Assembly: GCF_007570835.1 (NCBI RefSeq)
Contig: NZ_SUNC01000002.1
Coordinates: forward strand, 434,001 to 498,000
Direction: 5' to 3'
Source: Croceicoccus sediminis
GTDB lineage: Bacteria > Pseudomonadota > Alphaproteobacteria > Sphingomonadales > Sphingomonadaceae
DNA length: 64,000 nucleotides
Positions within the stretch are counted from its first letter, which is position 1; every line of letters begins with the position of its first letter. The notes under the pieces are model-generated. The model worked only from the letters and a program-made list of their open reading frames with translations, had not been told where the DNA came from and made no database searches. This document shows positions 8,606-16,918 of the stretch, piece after piece. The position numbers and the translations under genes are program-made.

Positions 8606-10465
8606 TCACCTCAGCGAAACCTGGCGCAGGGACTTTGGCCGATCGGCACCGGCGACTGTGCGCTTGGGCTTTGCCATCCACGGCGGGCCGTCGTCGGCGT
8701 GATAGTCATGACACATGGCGCAATCGCTTTCGACCGGATGATTGACCTTGGCCAGCGAAGCGCCCGTGCCGCCGACGTGGCAGGTCCGGCATCCGCCTTC
8801 TCCGCCAAGACCGGGAATCATCACGCGGCCGGCATCGTTGCTGCGCGTCGCTTCGACGTGGCAGTCGGTGCATTCGTACTTCGAATGCGCGTCATGCGTG
8901 AACCAGCCTTTTTCGAAGTAGCGGTCGTTCTGCACCGCGGGCACGATGTCAAATCCGTTGGTGACGGCTGGGCCATCGCGCGTGACAACGTGGCAATCGT
9001 AACAGGCGCCACCCTTGGAAAATACGCGGGTCACGGCCCCGTCGGCGCGGGCCGGGAAGAACTGCACCGCACGGGCGAAATCGCGTGCGGTGCGCTGCGA
9101 TGCGCCGTCGCCGGGCGAACGGCGCGACATGCCCGACAGGCTGGCCGGGCGGGGCGGATTGCCCGAACGGTAGAAAGCGCGCAGGTCCGCGGCGACCAGT
9201 TCGGGCTTGCCGTGCCGTAGCGTGCGGGTCGTGCCGTCCACCATTTCAAGGCCGAGCGCGTGGCAGGACTGGCACGATTCTTCCATTTTCACCGGCTCGA
9301 ACCGGACCTTGGTGGAATCGAGCGTGTGGCAATCGGCGCACTGCATCGCGTCGCGGCCATCGTATTCGCCCGGACGGCGGCGGACCATCTGGGCGACGCC
9401 GCCGGCCTTGCTCATGTGTTCGGCGTGCGTGAACTTGAGGCCGCTGTCCTCACGCGTGTTCTTCGTCAGCGCCACGCGCTGGAACACCGGCTTGTTACCC
9501 GGTTCGACGACGAGCGCGGGGTGGAACTCGGGGTGACCGGTTCCAAAATCGCTCGCATCTGGCAGTTTCGTGTCCGGCAATCTCTTGCTCATCCCGTCGT
9601 GGCAATCGGTACAGAACTTCTGGGGTGTCGCCTCCATAGCGCCGGCACCGGTATGTTCGATGTGACATTCGACACACCTGCCTGCCGGGCGGTTGAACCC
9701 TTCGGCGACGGCGCGCTGGAACTGGCCGAATGGGCCGGGTTCACCGCGAGCCGCGACAAGGCGGGCGGTGGCGTCGTTGGCGGCAAGTCCGGCGATGTGC
9801 GCGTGGGCATCGTCTTCGTGGCAGGTCATGCAGGCATTGTCGCGCACGGCGACGAAAGCATCGACGTGACAGGCCTGGCAATCGTCCTTCAGCTTTTCAT
9901 GCGCGAGGGTGAGATCGCCCGAAGACCATATCTCGTCCCCGTGATAGCCAGAGCCGCGTTCCTTTTCGCCCTTGTGAGTGACGTATGCGCCGATCGGCCA
10001 GGCGAGGCAGGCCAGCAGCACGAGGATCGCAAAGCCCCAGGCCGACATGCGCTTGCCGGGCATCAGCCCCTTCAGCGTATAGACGCTGCCGAGGTCCTTT
10101 TCCTCCGACACGTCGGAAATCGCCTCGACCCGGCGGACGGTGAAGACCGGCACTCCGCCTTCGCCGCGTTCGACGTTGATGCGGTGGCCGCCGAAAGTCA
10201 GCTCTGCCCCGCGCGAAAGGTCGATGGCGCGGCGGTTCACGCTGCGCCCGTTCACTTCGAACGGCTGGTCGGCGATGGATTCGACGAACAGTTCGCCGTC
10301 CTTCATCACCGCGCGGGCATGGCGCGGATCGACGGCGAGGTCGGGCAAGTGGATGTCGCACGACGCATCGCGCCCGATGGTGATCGTGTCACCCTCCACC
10401 GTCGTGGCGCGGACGATCTCCTCCCCACTGGCCTTGAGCGCGATCTGGCGGATCAGGAAAGTCAT
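8606..10465 (-). CDS. FHA-domain decaheme cytochrome c, membrane-anchored
   Basis: A 619-residue protein joining three parts. Residues ~20-95 form an FHA (phosphothreonine-reading) domain with TITIGRDASCDIHLPD and the following histidine. One membrane helix follows at ~142-162 (WGFAILVLLACLAWPIGAYV). The rest carries ten CXXCH heme sites, starting at C196, C212, C264, C285, C376, C398, C488, C532, C559 and C582, with many free histidines able to be distal ligands. The predicted layout is a cytoplasmic FHA domain and a periplasmic ten-heme wire. It lies 10 bases after the b-type cytochrome gene and 4 before the phosphoesterase. I know no named family for the whole architecture. Confidence 0.88.
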   Translation of the reverse strand: MTFLIRQIALKASGEEIVRATTVEGDTITIGRDASCDIHLPDLAVDPRHARAVMKDGELFVESIADQPFEVNGRSVNRRAIDLSRGAELTFGGHRINVERGEGGVPVFTVRRVEAISDVSEEKDLGSVYTLKGLMPGKRMSAWGFAILVLLACLAWPIGAYVTHKGEKERGSGYHGDEIWSSGDLTLAHEKLKDDCQACHVDAFVAVRDNACMTCHEDDAHAHIAGLAANDATARLVAARGEPGPFGQFQRAVAEGFNRPAGRCVECHIEHTGAGAMEATPQKFCTDCHDGMSKRLPDTKLPDASDFGTGHPEFHPALVVEPGNKPVFQRVALTKNTREDSGLKFTHAEHMSKAGGVAQMVRRRPGEYDGRDAMQCADCHTLDSTKVRFEPVKMEESCQSCHALGLEMVDGTTRTLRHGKPELVAADLRAFYRSGNPPRPASLSGMSRRSPGDGASQRTARDFARAVQFFPARADGAVTRVFSKGGACYDCHVVTRDGPAVTNGFDIVPAVQNDRYFEKGWFTHDAHSKYECTDCHVEATRSNDAGRVMIPGLGGEGGCRTCHVGGTGASLAKVNHPVESDCAMCHDYHADDGPPWMAKPKRTVAGADRPKSLRQVSLR

Positions 10466-10475
10466 CTTGCCGCCC

Positions 10476-11435
10476 TCACCAGTAGAAGAACACGGAAACG
10501 ATATGGGCGGACAGCGCGGCCAGCAGCGCGAAAGTCACTGGGACGTGGACATAGAGCCACAGCTGCAGCAGCGATTTCAGCCGCAAGTGGCGGCGCAGGC
10601 GCGCCAGCATCGCTTCCTTGCGAGTCAGCAGGGCATCGACCCGGTCCAGCGGATCGTCGGCCACACGCGGGCGAAAGGCGCGTGCCTCGCGCAAGGTGCC
10701 CGCGGCGCGGCGCGTGGCGCAGTTCGGATAACGCGCGGTCACGCGATTCCAGATCGACCCGTCGAAAGGGTCTTGCTCAAGGCTCTTTTCGACGACGGCG
10801 GCATCCTCGGCGCTGAGCGGCTGGGCGGCGTCGTGAATCTGGCGGTCGAGGCTGCGCAGCTGTTCGATCATCTGCTTTTCGGTGACCGCGCCGTCTTCGT
10901 CATAGCGGTTTTCGGACAGCGCCTGCGGCAAGGTCCAGTAAAACCAGATGCCGAACATGCCCGACACGATGACGATCATCATCAGCGCCCAGGCGAGCGT
11001 GTGGACGTTCCAGCCAAGGTCGAACCCGGTGTGCAGCGTGGCCACGACGATCAGCGACAGGCCGAGATAGACGTGCGCGCTGGTCCATGCCTTCAGGCTC
11101 CACGTCCCCGGCGTCATCGCGCGTTTGCGCACGCCCAGCAGGGTCAGCCACACGATCAATCCCGCCCCGATGGTGCCAAGCGTATAGCCCAGCCACGTCC
11201 CGCCGAAATGCTGCGCGGGCAGGGGCACGAAAATATAGGCGAGCAGGGAGGCGAGGCAGAGCAGTCCCGCGATCTTCCACCAGCGCCCGTTCGCATAGGA
11301 CAGGAAGCTGTCGTGGCTCGTCACCTTGTTGCGGCGCGTGCGGCGGCGCGACGACCGGGGCGTGTCGGTGGTGGTCGTATCCTCCGCGGTTGCCGCGGTT
11401 TCGGTGGGTTCGAGACCCGGTACGCTTGCCATCAC
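10476..11435 (-). CDS. di-heme cytochrome b-like membrane protein
   Basis: A 319-residue membrane protein with a proline/threonine/arginine-rich N-terminal tail (~45 residues) and five hydrophobic helices at about 52-72, 82-101, 116-136, 146-167 and 290-319. Two histidine pairs with 13 residues between them, H121/H135 and H297/H311, lie inside helices and fit two bis-histidine b hemes; H145 is also membrane-embedded. A ~115-residue cytoplasmic loop separates helices four and five. The start overlaps the stop of the FAD/cNMP/ferredoxin gene by four bases, so the two are translationally coupled. Its likely job is passing electrons across the membrane from the ferredoxin domain to the decaheme protein, by inference. 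Confidence 0.8.
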   Translation of the reverse strand: MMASVPGLEPTETAATAEDTTTTDTPRSSRRRTRRNKVTSHDSFLSYANGRWWKIAGLLCLASLLAYIFVPLPAQHFGGTWLGYTLGTIGAGLIVWLTLLGVRKRAMTPGTWSLKAWTSAHVYLGLSLIVVATLHTGFDLGWNVHTLAWALMMIVIVSGMFGIWFYWTLPQALSENRYDEDGAVTEKQMIEQLRSLDRQIHDAAQPLSAEDAAVVEKSLEQDPFDGSIWNRVTARYPNCATRRAAGTLREARAFRPRVADDPLDRVDALLTRKEAMLARLRRHLRLKSLLQLWLYVHVPVTFALLAALSAHIVSVFFYW

Positions 11436-14023
11436 GCGCCCTCCGTTTCGGATTTGAGGCGTGCGACCGTCAGGAATTCATCGGGCGCGACACGGATCGC
11501 CGCGCCTGTCGGGCAGGCCCGGACACAGGCCGGACCGCCGTCGATCCCGGCGCACATGTCGCACTTGATCGCCTTCTTGCGGTCGAGCGCTTCGTCATGC
11601 GCGGGGTCGCCGTTGTAGGGCATGTTCTTCTTGGCCCACTTGGCCGCCGGTTCGCCCGGTCCCGGTCCCTTGCCGAAGAACAGCCACGACAGCAGTGACG
11701 GTTTTGGCGGCGGCACCTTGTCCATGCGGATCACGCCATAGGGGCAGTTGCGCTGGCAATTGCCGCAGCCGATGCAGGTGTCGTCGATGAAAACCTCGCC
11801 ATCCGGCCCGCGATGGATGGCGTTGGGCGGGCAGTCGGCCATGCAGTGCGGGTGTTCGCAGTGGCGGCACGATGTCGGCACGTGGAGGTGCGCAAAGCTC
11901 TTGCCCGCCTCGCGGTCCAGGCGCGACAGCCCCTCGTGCGCATCGGCGCAGGCCTTTTCGCAATTGTCGCAACCCACGCATAGCTTCTCGTCGATCAGCA
12001 GCACGTCGGTCGCTTCGCCAAGGCCCTGGCTGACCAGGAACTTGGCCTGTTCGGAATAGAGGTCGACGACGCCCGAAAAGCTGTCCTTCTTCGATTCGAT
12101 CAGGGCGTTGGTGCGGCGGCGAACGTCCATTTCGCCGCGCGCCTTGTCCATCAGCGCGGGTTTTGCGGCAAGGACACGCTCGAACGCCTCGCCGTCGATC
12201 TCGATCACCTCGCTCTTGATCGCGGCGCGCACGGTGGCGGTGCGCTGCCCCCCGTCGATCAGGGCCATTTCGCCCACGTATGACCCGGCGGGCAGGTAGG
12301 AGAGGAACACTGGTTTGCCGCCGACTTCCTTTTCGACGACCATCGATCCGACGCGGATGACGAAGATGTTCTTGCCGTCCTCGCCCTCTTTGATGATCGC
12401 CTGGCCCGCGGGCACGGTGCGAATCTTCGCGGTCTCGACCACTTCGGCGATATCCGCGCTCGTCAGACCCGATCCGAACATCTGCAGCAACTGGCGCTCG
12501 GTGCTGATACGCTCGATCTCGCGCTTGGCGGGCGGGACCTGGCTCATCAGTTTGAGCGCGGCGTTGCGGCTGATCTCGACGCAGATCGTCGGCTCTGCGG
12601 CAACGATCGTCGCGCCGCGGCGGCGGCCGGAGATCAGGCCGACTTCGCCGAATATGGTCCCGGCCTCGATCGGCACGACTTTCGATGCATCGTTGGGATC
12701 GATCCGCACGTGGACCAAGCCCTCGGCAATCGCGAAAAGCGACGATCCCGGCGCGTTCTTCTCGAACACGACTTCGCCGGGGGCATAGCTGCGCACGTCG
12801 CTGTCGAGCATGAATTCGCGCATCTGCAGCGGGCTCATGTCCTTCAGGATCGAGATGCTGGTACGCAGGTGCTCGAGCCATTCGTCCACCGAACGGCCCT
12901 TGGGCAGGCCTGCGAACTTTTCGGCCAGCAGCGGTTCGTCCGCCGGTTTCAGATCGGTATTGCCGTTGATGAACTCGACGACGTCATAGCCCTGGTTCAT
13001 GCAGTGCTTGATCAGCGGATAGCCCGCCAGCGCGCCGATCACGAAGATGCCGGGCGCAGTCGTTTCGAACACCGGGGACAGCTGCGGGAAGGCGAGCCGG
13101 TCTTCGCTGGTGAAGGCGATGCCGCAGTTTTCGACGAACGCACGCGGCGGGGCGGACCCGATACGGGCGATCACGCGGTCGCAGCGGATCTTCTCTTCGC
13201 CGTCGCGGGTGGATAGCGTGGCCCAGCCGGGCTCCAGTTCCTTGACTTCGGTCTCGTACCGGATGGTCAGCTTGCCGTCGGCATCGTCTTCGACCAGCGC
13301 CTTGGCGTTCGGCTCTTTCGCGTTGGCGAAGCTTTCGCGCACGTTGGTCGACTTGGGCTTGCGGTTGAGGATCGAGACCACGTTGCCCTGTGCCGAATCC
13401 TCGGCAAGGCCGCGCGCGTTCTCGATTCCCGCATCGCCCACGCCGACGACGATGACATGTTCGTCCAGAACCTCGGTCGGATCGTCCAGCTGGTACGTGA
13501 CATGGGGCAGGTCGCCGCCCGGACAGCGCATCAGGTTGGGATTGCCCTGCGTGCCGATGGCAAGGATCACCGTGTCGGCGATCAGCTTCTCGCCATTGGT
13601 CAGTTCAAGTTCGTAAGGGCCTTCGTGGCGCTGCAGTTCCTTGACGTCTTTCGTGCCGTCGCGATTGCGCTTCACGATCTGCTGTACGCTGCCGGGGATG
13701 GCGGGGCCGGTGCCGCGGATCGCTTTCACTTCGGCCTCGTACTTGACGTTGATGCCAAGGTCCGCAGTGCGCGAATTCCACTTTTCCAGGATATCCTCGC
13801 GCTTGCCCGCGTCGAATTCCTGGTCGGAGCGGAGGATAAGCTGCGACGGCGTGGCCATCACGTGCTTGCCCTTCTGGTATTTGAAGATGGTGTCCGACAG
13901 GTGGTCTGTCTTTTCGATAAGCACGTGGCTGAGCCCAAGCGCGGCGGCGCGGCTGGCCGCGCTCATCCCTGCGGGGCCAGACCCGATTATCGCTACGCGG
14001 AACGTGTCGCTCACCGTTCCCAT
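11432..14023 (-). CDS. FAD/NAD oxidoreductase fused to two cyclic-nucleotide-binding domains and a four-cluster ferredoxin
   Basis: An 863-residue soluble fusion. Residues 1-350 are a thioredoxin-reductase-like flavoprotein: FAD motif GSGPAG at 14-19, NAD motif GVGDAG at 194-199, no redox CXXC pair, and a late motif IGALAG where most relatives have GD. Two cNMP-binding domains follow (~385-500 and ~515-630); both keep the ligand-binding Glu and Arg of the phosphate cassette (E460/R469 and E585/R594). Residues 680-840 hold 16 cysteines for four [4Fe-4S] clusters: C682-C692, C719-C731, C750-C760 and C821-C837. It heads a four-gene operon and diverges from a CcmI-like gene. A GTG three codons downstream is an alternative start. 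Confidence 0.88.
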   Translation of the reverse strand: MGTVSDTFRVAIIGSGPAGMSAASRAAALGLSHVLIEKTDHLSDTIFKYQKGKHVMATPSQLILRSDQEFDAGKREDILEKWNSRTADLGINVKYEAEVKAIRGTGPAIPGSVQQIVKRNRDGTKDVKELQRHEGPYELELTNGEKLIADTVILAIGTQGNPNLMRCPGGDLPHVTYQLDDPTEVLDEHVIVVGVGDAGIENARGLAEDSAQGNVVSILNRKPKSTNVRESFANAKEPNAKALVEDDADGKLTIRYETEVKELEPGWATLSTRDGEEKIRCDRVIARIGSAPPRAFVENCGIAFTSEDRLAFPQLSPVFETTAPGIFVIGALAGYPLIKHCMNQGYDVVEFINGNTDLKPADEPLLAEKFAGLPKGRSVDEWLEHLRTSISILKDMSPLQMREFMLDSDVRSYAPGEVVFEKNAPGSSLFAIAEGLVHVRIDPNDASKVVPIEAGTIFGEVGLISGRRRGATIVAAEPTICVEISRNAALKLMSQVPPAKREIERISTERQLLQMFGSGLTSADIAEVVETAKIRTVPAGQAIIKEGEDGKNIFVIRVGSMVVEKEVGGKPVFLSYLPAGSYVGEMALIDGGQRTATVRAAIKSEVIEIDGEAFERVLAAKPALMDKARGEMDVRRRTNALIESKKDSFSGVVDLYSEQAKFLVSQGLGEATDVLLIDEKLCVGCDNCEKACADAHEGLSRLDREAGKSFAHLHVPTSCRHCEHPHCMADCPPNAIHRGPDGEVFIDDTCIGCGNCQRNCPYGVIRMDKVPPPKPSLLSWLFFGKGPGPGEPAAKWAKKNMPYNGDPAHDEALDRKKAIKCDMCAGIDGGPACVRACPTGAAIRVAPDEFLTVARLKSETEGA

Positions 14024-14206
14024 TCCCCCCTGTGAAGGGTGTTCGGCGGCCCGTTAGCCGGATCACACCCCCATACGATCCGGCATCAAGCCTATAGAGG
14101 GTTGCCGAACGAATAAAGCACGTGGGTAAAAAAATGCGCGGAACGGGGTTCCCGGCGCGGTGCTTGCGGGTAAACGAATGCCTGCAATGACTATGGCGGG
14201 GACTGC

Positions 14207-15175
14207 GTGGTGACGGGAGACAAGGGCGTAGCGTCGAACGGCGGATCGGGAAGGGTGATGGCGCGCTGGGTGCTGGGCGTGGCGGCGCTGATCGCGGGCG
14301 GTGCCGTCGGCTATTCGGTGATCCGCAACGATAGCGCGCCGGTGCAGCAGGCGGCGGACACCGGCGAACAGGCATCGGTGTCGCAGATGATTTCCCGGCT
14401 GGAGGCGCGTCTGGCCGAAAGCCCGGACGATGCAGAGGGCTGGCGGATGCTCGGCTGGTCCTATTTCCAGACCGGCCGCTATGCCGAGGCCGCGACCGCG
14501 TTCAAGCGCGCGACCACGCTGGACCCCGACACTGCGGAAAACCATTCGATGCTGGGCGAGGCGCTGGTGCTGGCCAGCCGGGATGGCGACGGGCTGCCGT
14601 CCGATGCGCGCGCCGCGTTCGACCGTGCACTGGAACTGGACCCGGCCGACCCGCGCGCCCGCTATTTCCGCGCCGTCGCCATTGACCTCGAAGGCAAGCA
14701 CGAGGAAGCGATCGATGCCTGGTTCGACCTTCTGAAGGATACGCCCGCCGATGCGCCCTATGCCGCGGACGTGCGCCAGGTCATCGCCGAAGTGGGCAAG
14801 GCCAATGGCATCGACGTTGCCGAACGGCTGGAACAGGCCAGCTTCGCCCCGCCGAGCGGAGGGCTGAAGACCGACGGGGCCGCCACCGCCACGGCCGGTA
14901 TTCCGGGGCCGAGCGCGTCCGATATCGAGGCGGCAAGATCGCTGTCGGCCAGCCAGCAGCAGGACATGATCCGCGGCATGGTCGACCGGCTGGCGGCGAA
15001 GCTGGAGGAAGATCCGCTCAACCCCGATGGCTGGATCATGCTGATGCGCAGCCGCGTGCAGCTGGGCGATATGGACGGCGCGCGCGAGGCGCGTGACGAA
15101 GCGCTGCGCCTGTTCCGCAACGACGGGACGACCACGCGCCGCCTTCGCGAGGCGGCCGGTGCGCTGGGTCTTTAA
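14207..15175 (+). CDS. CcmI/CycH-like tetratricopeptide protein, cytochrome c biogenesis type
   Basis: A 322-residue protein with one N-terminal membrane helix (WVLGVAALIAGGAVGYSV) and TPR-like repeats (AEGWRMLGWSYFQTGRYAEAATAFKRA; ALELDPADPRARYFRA, each part of a longer repeat). The C-terminal part (NPDGWIMLMRSRVQLGD) is typical of CcmI/CycH proteins, which present apocytochrome c to the heme ligation system. It starts at GTG 14207; an ATG at 14258 with GGAAGG just before it would remove 17 residues. It diverges from the operon encoding the decaheme cytochrome, which would need exactly this service; that functional link is inference. No ccm genes are adjacent. Confidence 0.75.
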   Translation: MVTGDKGVASNGGSGRVMARWVLGVAALIAGGAVGYSVIRNDSAPVQQAADTGEQASVSQMISRLEARLAESPDDAEGWRMLGWSYFQTGRYAEAATAFKRATTLDPDTAENHSMLGEALVLASRDGDGLPSDARAAFDRALELDPADPRARYFRAVAIDLEGKHEEAIDAWFDLLKDTPADAPYAADVRQVIAEVGKANGIDVAERLEQASFAPPSGGLKTDGAATATAGIPGPSASDIEAARSLSASQQQDMIRGMVDRLAAKLEEDPLNPDGWIMLMRSRVQLGDMDGAREARDEALRLFRNDGTTTRRLREAAGALGL

Positions 15176-15207
15176 CGACTTGCGTAAAGTGTCGTACGGG
15201 TTTGCGA

Positions 15208-15342
15208 GATTCGCTTGTCCACACCCCCCAAACGCCCGAAAACGGTCCCCAAAGCGTTGCAATTAAGACTTTATTCGCAAACGTTAACCTTTTTCAGATT
15301 TTATTAACCTTTCTAAACGACTCTCGTCATGGTTAATGATTC
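15208..15342 (+). promoter_or_regulatory. ctrA control region: GANTC sites, TTAA half-sites and DnaA-box-like 9-mers
   Basis: GANTC (CcrM methylation) sequences occur at 15208-15212, 15319-15323 and 15338-15342. TTAA, the CtrA half-site, occurs at 15263, 15284, 15304 and 15333, three times as TTAAC or TTAAT next to T-rich sequence, though no pair has the canonical seven-base gap. TTGTCCACA (15215) and TTATTCGCA (15271) each differ at one position from the DnaA box. The stretch is far more AT-rich than its surroundings. It matches known logic at Caulobacter ctrA, where methylation state and CtrA itself time expression. Confidence 0.6.
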
Positions 15343-15410
15343 ACGGCGCGGGCTTCGGGGGTTTGATAAAGCGAAGCCGGTCGACGGAAACGGACTAGGG
15401 GGCAGTTTTT

Positions 15411-16106
15411 ATGCGTATCCTTCTGATCGAAGACGAACCGACCACGGCCAAGGCGATCGAGCTTATGCTCACGACCGAAGGCTTCAACGTCTACCAGACG
15501 GACCTCGGCGAAGAGGGCCTCGATCTGGGCAAGCTTTATGACTACGACATCATCCTTCTCGACCTGAACCTGCCCGACATGCACGGTTACGACGTCCTGA
15601 AGAAACTGCGCGTCGCCAAGGTGCAGACGCCGGTTCTGATCCTCTCGGGCATTTCGGAGATGGATTCGAAGGTCCGCTCCTTCGGTTTCGGCGCCGACGA
15701 TTATGTGACCAAGCCGTTCCACAAGGACGAACTGGTCGCCCGCATCCACGCCGTGGTCCGCCGTTCGAAGGGTCATTCGCAGTCGGTGATCAGGACCGGC
15801 AAGCTTTCGGTCAATCTCGACACCAAGACGGTCGAGGTCGATGGCGCCCGCGTGCACCTGACCGGCAAGGAATACGCGATGCTGGAACTGCTCTCGCTGC
15901 GCAAGGGCACGACGCTGACCAAGGAAATGTTCCTCAACCACCTCTATAACGGGATGGACGAACCGGAACTGAAGATCATCGACGTCTTCATCTGCAAGCT
16001 GCGCAAGAAGCTGGCGACGGCATGCAGCGGCGACAATTACATCGAAACCGTCTGGGGCCGCGGCTACGTGCTGCGCGATCCGGGCGCAGAGGCGCAGGCC
16101 GCCTGA
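15411..16106 (+). CDS. ctrA: cell cycle response regulator CtrA
   Basis: A 231-residue OmpR-family response regulator with high similarity to alphaproteobacterial CtrA. The receiver domain holds the phosphoacceptor Asp in [16 protein letters not shown] (D51), the acidic pair in [16 protein letters not shown] and Lys in [13 protein letters not shown]. The winged-helix DNA-binding domain spans ~125-225 ([42 protein letters not shown]). CtrA controls replication initiation, division and motility and is phosphorylated through CckA-ChpT. The upstream region carries several GANTC and TTAA motifs. A strong terminator follows. The C-terminal tail ends in an alanine-rich sequence, as in CtrA proteins ending near a proteolysis signal. 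Confidence 0.97.
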   Translation: MRILLIEDEPTTAKAIELMLTTEGFNVYQTDLGEEGLDLGKLYDYDIILLDLNLPDMHGYDVLKKLRVAKVQTPVLILSGISEMDSKVRSFGFGADDYVTKPFHKDELVARIHAVVRRSKGHSQSVIRTGKLSVNLDTKTVEVDGARVHLTGKEYAMLELLSLRKGTTLTKEMFLNHLYNGMDEPELKIIDVFICKLRKKLATACSGDNYIETVWGRGYVLRDPGAEAQAA

Positions 16107-16152
16107 TCGACTGAAAAATCCGTCCGCCGCGGAAATGACGGACATTCCCCAG

Positions 16153-16183
16153 AAAGGGCAGGCGCCCCACCGCCTGCCCTTTT
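16153..16183. terminator. bidirectional intrinsic terminator after ctrA
   Basis: A perfect 12-base stem, AAAGGGCAGGCG at 16153-16164 and its complement at 16171-16182, encloses the loop CCCCAC and is flanked by A and T runs on both sides. It serves ctrA on the plus strand and the YoaK-like gene on the minus strand, which end on either side. Confidence 0.9.
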
Positions 16184-16197
16184 CACGTTGTGTGCGC

Positions 16198-16836
16198 TCA
16201 AGCCTTGGCAACCAGCAGGGAAACTATCGCCAGCAGCCATAGCGCGGCGACGGCCGGCCAAAGCGCGGCCAATGCGATGGCCCCGAAGACCAGCCCGCCA
16301 AGCACCGCGCCCGACGACAGGGCCAGCCAGAGCAGGAGCAAGGCCAGCCAGTCCGAACGCGGTTGCCCCGCGATCGCATCGGCAAGGCGCGTGCCCAGCT
16401 TGATGAGGGTGCCGGTCATGTAAGTCAGGCCGAACCGGACTTCGCCCTCGCTTTCCAGCGCCAGGTTGATCCCGCCCATCCCGAAGGCGAGCATGGCGAA
16501 GGGAATGACGGTGCCAAGCTGACCCATGGAAATCGTCGCGCCCGTCAGCAGCGCCGCGCAAAACGCAAGCGTAAGGCCGAGCCTGCGGCCGGGCGGCATG
16601 ATCCTGCGCAGCAGCGACGTTGCCGCCACCCCGGCGATGAAGCTGGCGATTAGGATTGCGGCGACCATCGCTGCGTCGCCGTTGCCGGCCAGACCCACGC
16701 CAAGCCGCGTGGTATTCCCGCTCATGAAAGAGACGAAGAACGCGCCCGAACCGAGGAAGCCGACGGCATCGACGTACCCCGCGATCGCGGCAATGGCGAA
16801 AGCGAGCGTGCGGACCGTGCGCGAATGGCTGAGCAT
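16198..16836 (-). CDS. YoaK family (DUF1275) membrane protein
   Basis: A 212-residue membrane protein from the ATG at 16836; a longer frame reaches 16956 but overlaps trmB and adds low-complexity sequence. The DUF1275 hallmark segments AGYVDAVGFL, FVSFMSGNTTRLG and RFGLTYMTGTLIKLG are present, with six or so hydrophobic helices. The family is widespread and its transport or signalling role is not established. It shares a divergent start region with trmB and a bidirectional terminator with ctrA. Confidence 0.88.
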   Translation of the reverse strand: MLSHSRTVRTLAFAIAAIAGYVDAVGFLGSGAFFVSFMSGNTTRLGVGLAGNGDAAMVAAILIASFIAGVAATSLLRRIMPPGRRLGLTLAFCAALLTGATISMGQLGTVIPFAMLAFGMGGINLALESEGEVRFGLTYMTGTLIKLGTRLADAIAGQPRSDWLALLLLWLALSSGAVLGGLVFGAIALAALWPAVAALWLLAIVSLLVAKA

Positions 16837-16918
16837 GGCTATCGCGCTAGCGCCGCAGCGCGTGGGCGGCAAGGGGCCCTCTTGACCCGCAGGCTGATCC
16901 CCGCCATCGGCGCGGGCC

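Noticed and set aside
14024-14206. Possible FNR or CRP box in the divergent region upstream of the redox operon
   Set aside because: ATCAA occurs once at about 14085-14089, but the other half-site does not match TTGAT, so no dyad is supported.
14063-15262. Long open frame of 399 codons on the minus strand across the CcmI-like gene
   Set aside because: It is the antisense shadow of a GC-rich gene with clear TPR motifs; its protein is arginine/alanine/glycine-rich with no recognisable domain.
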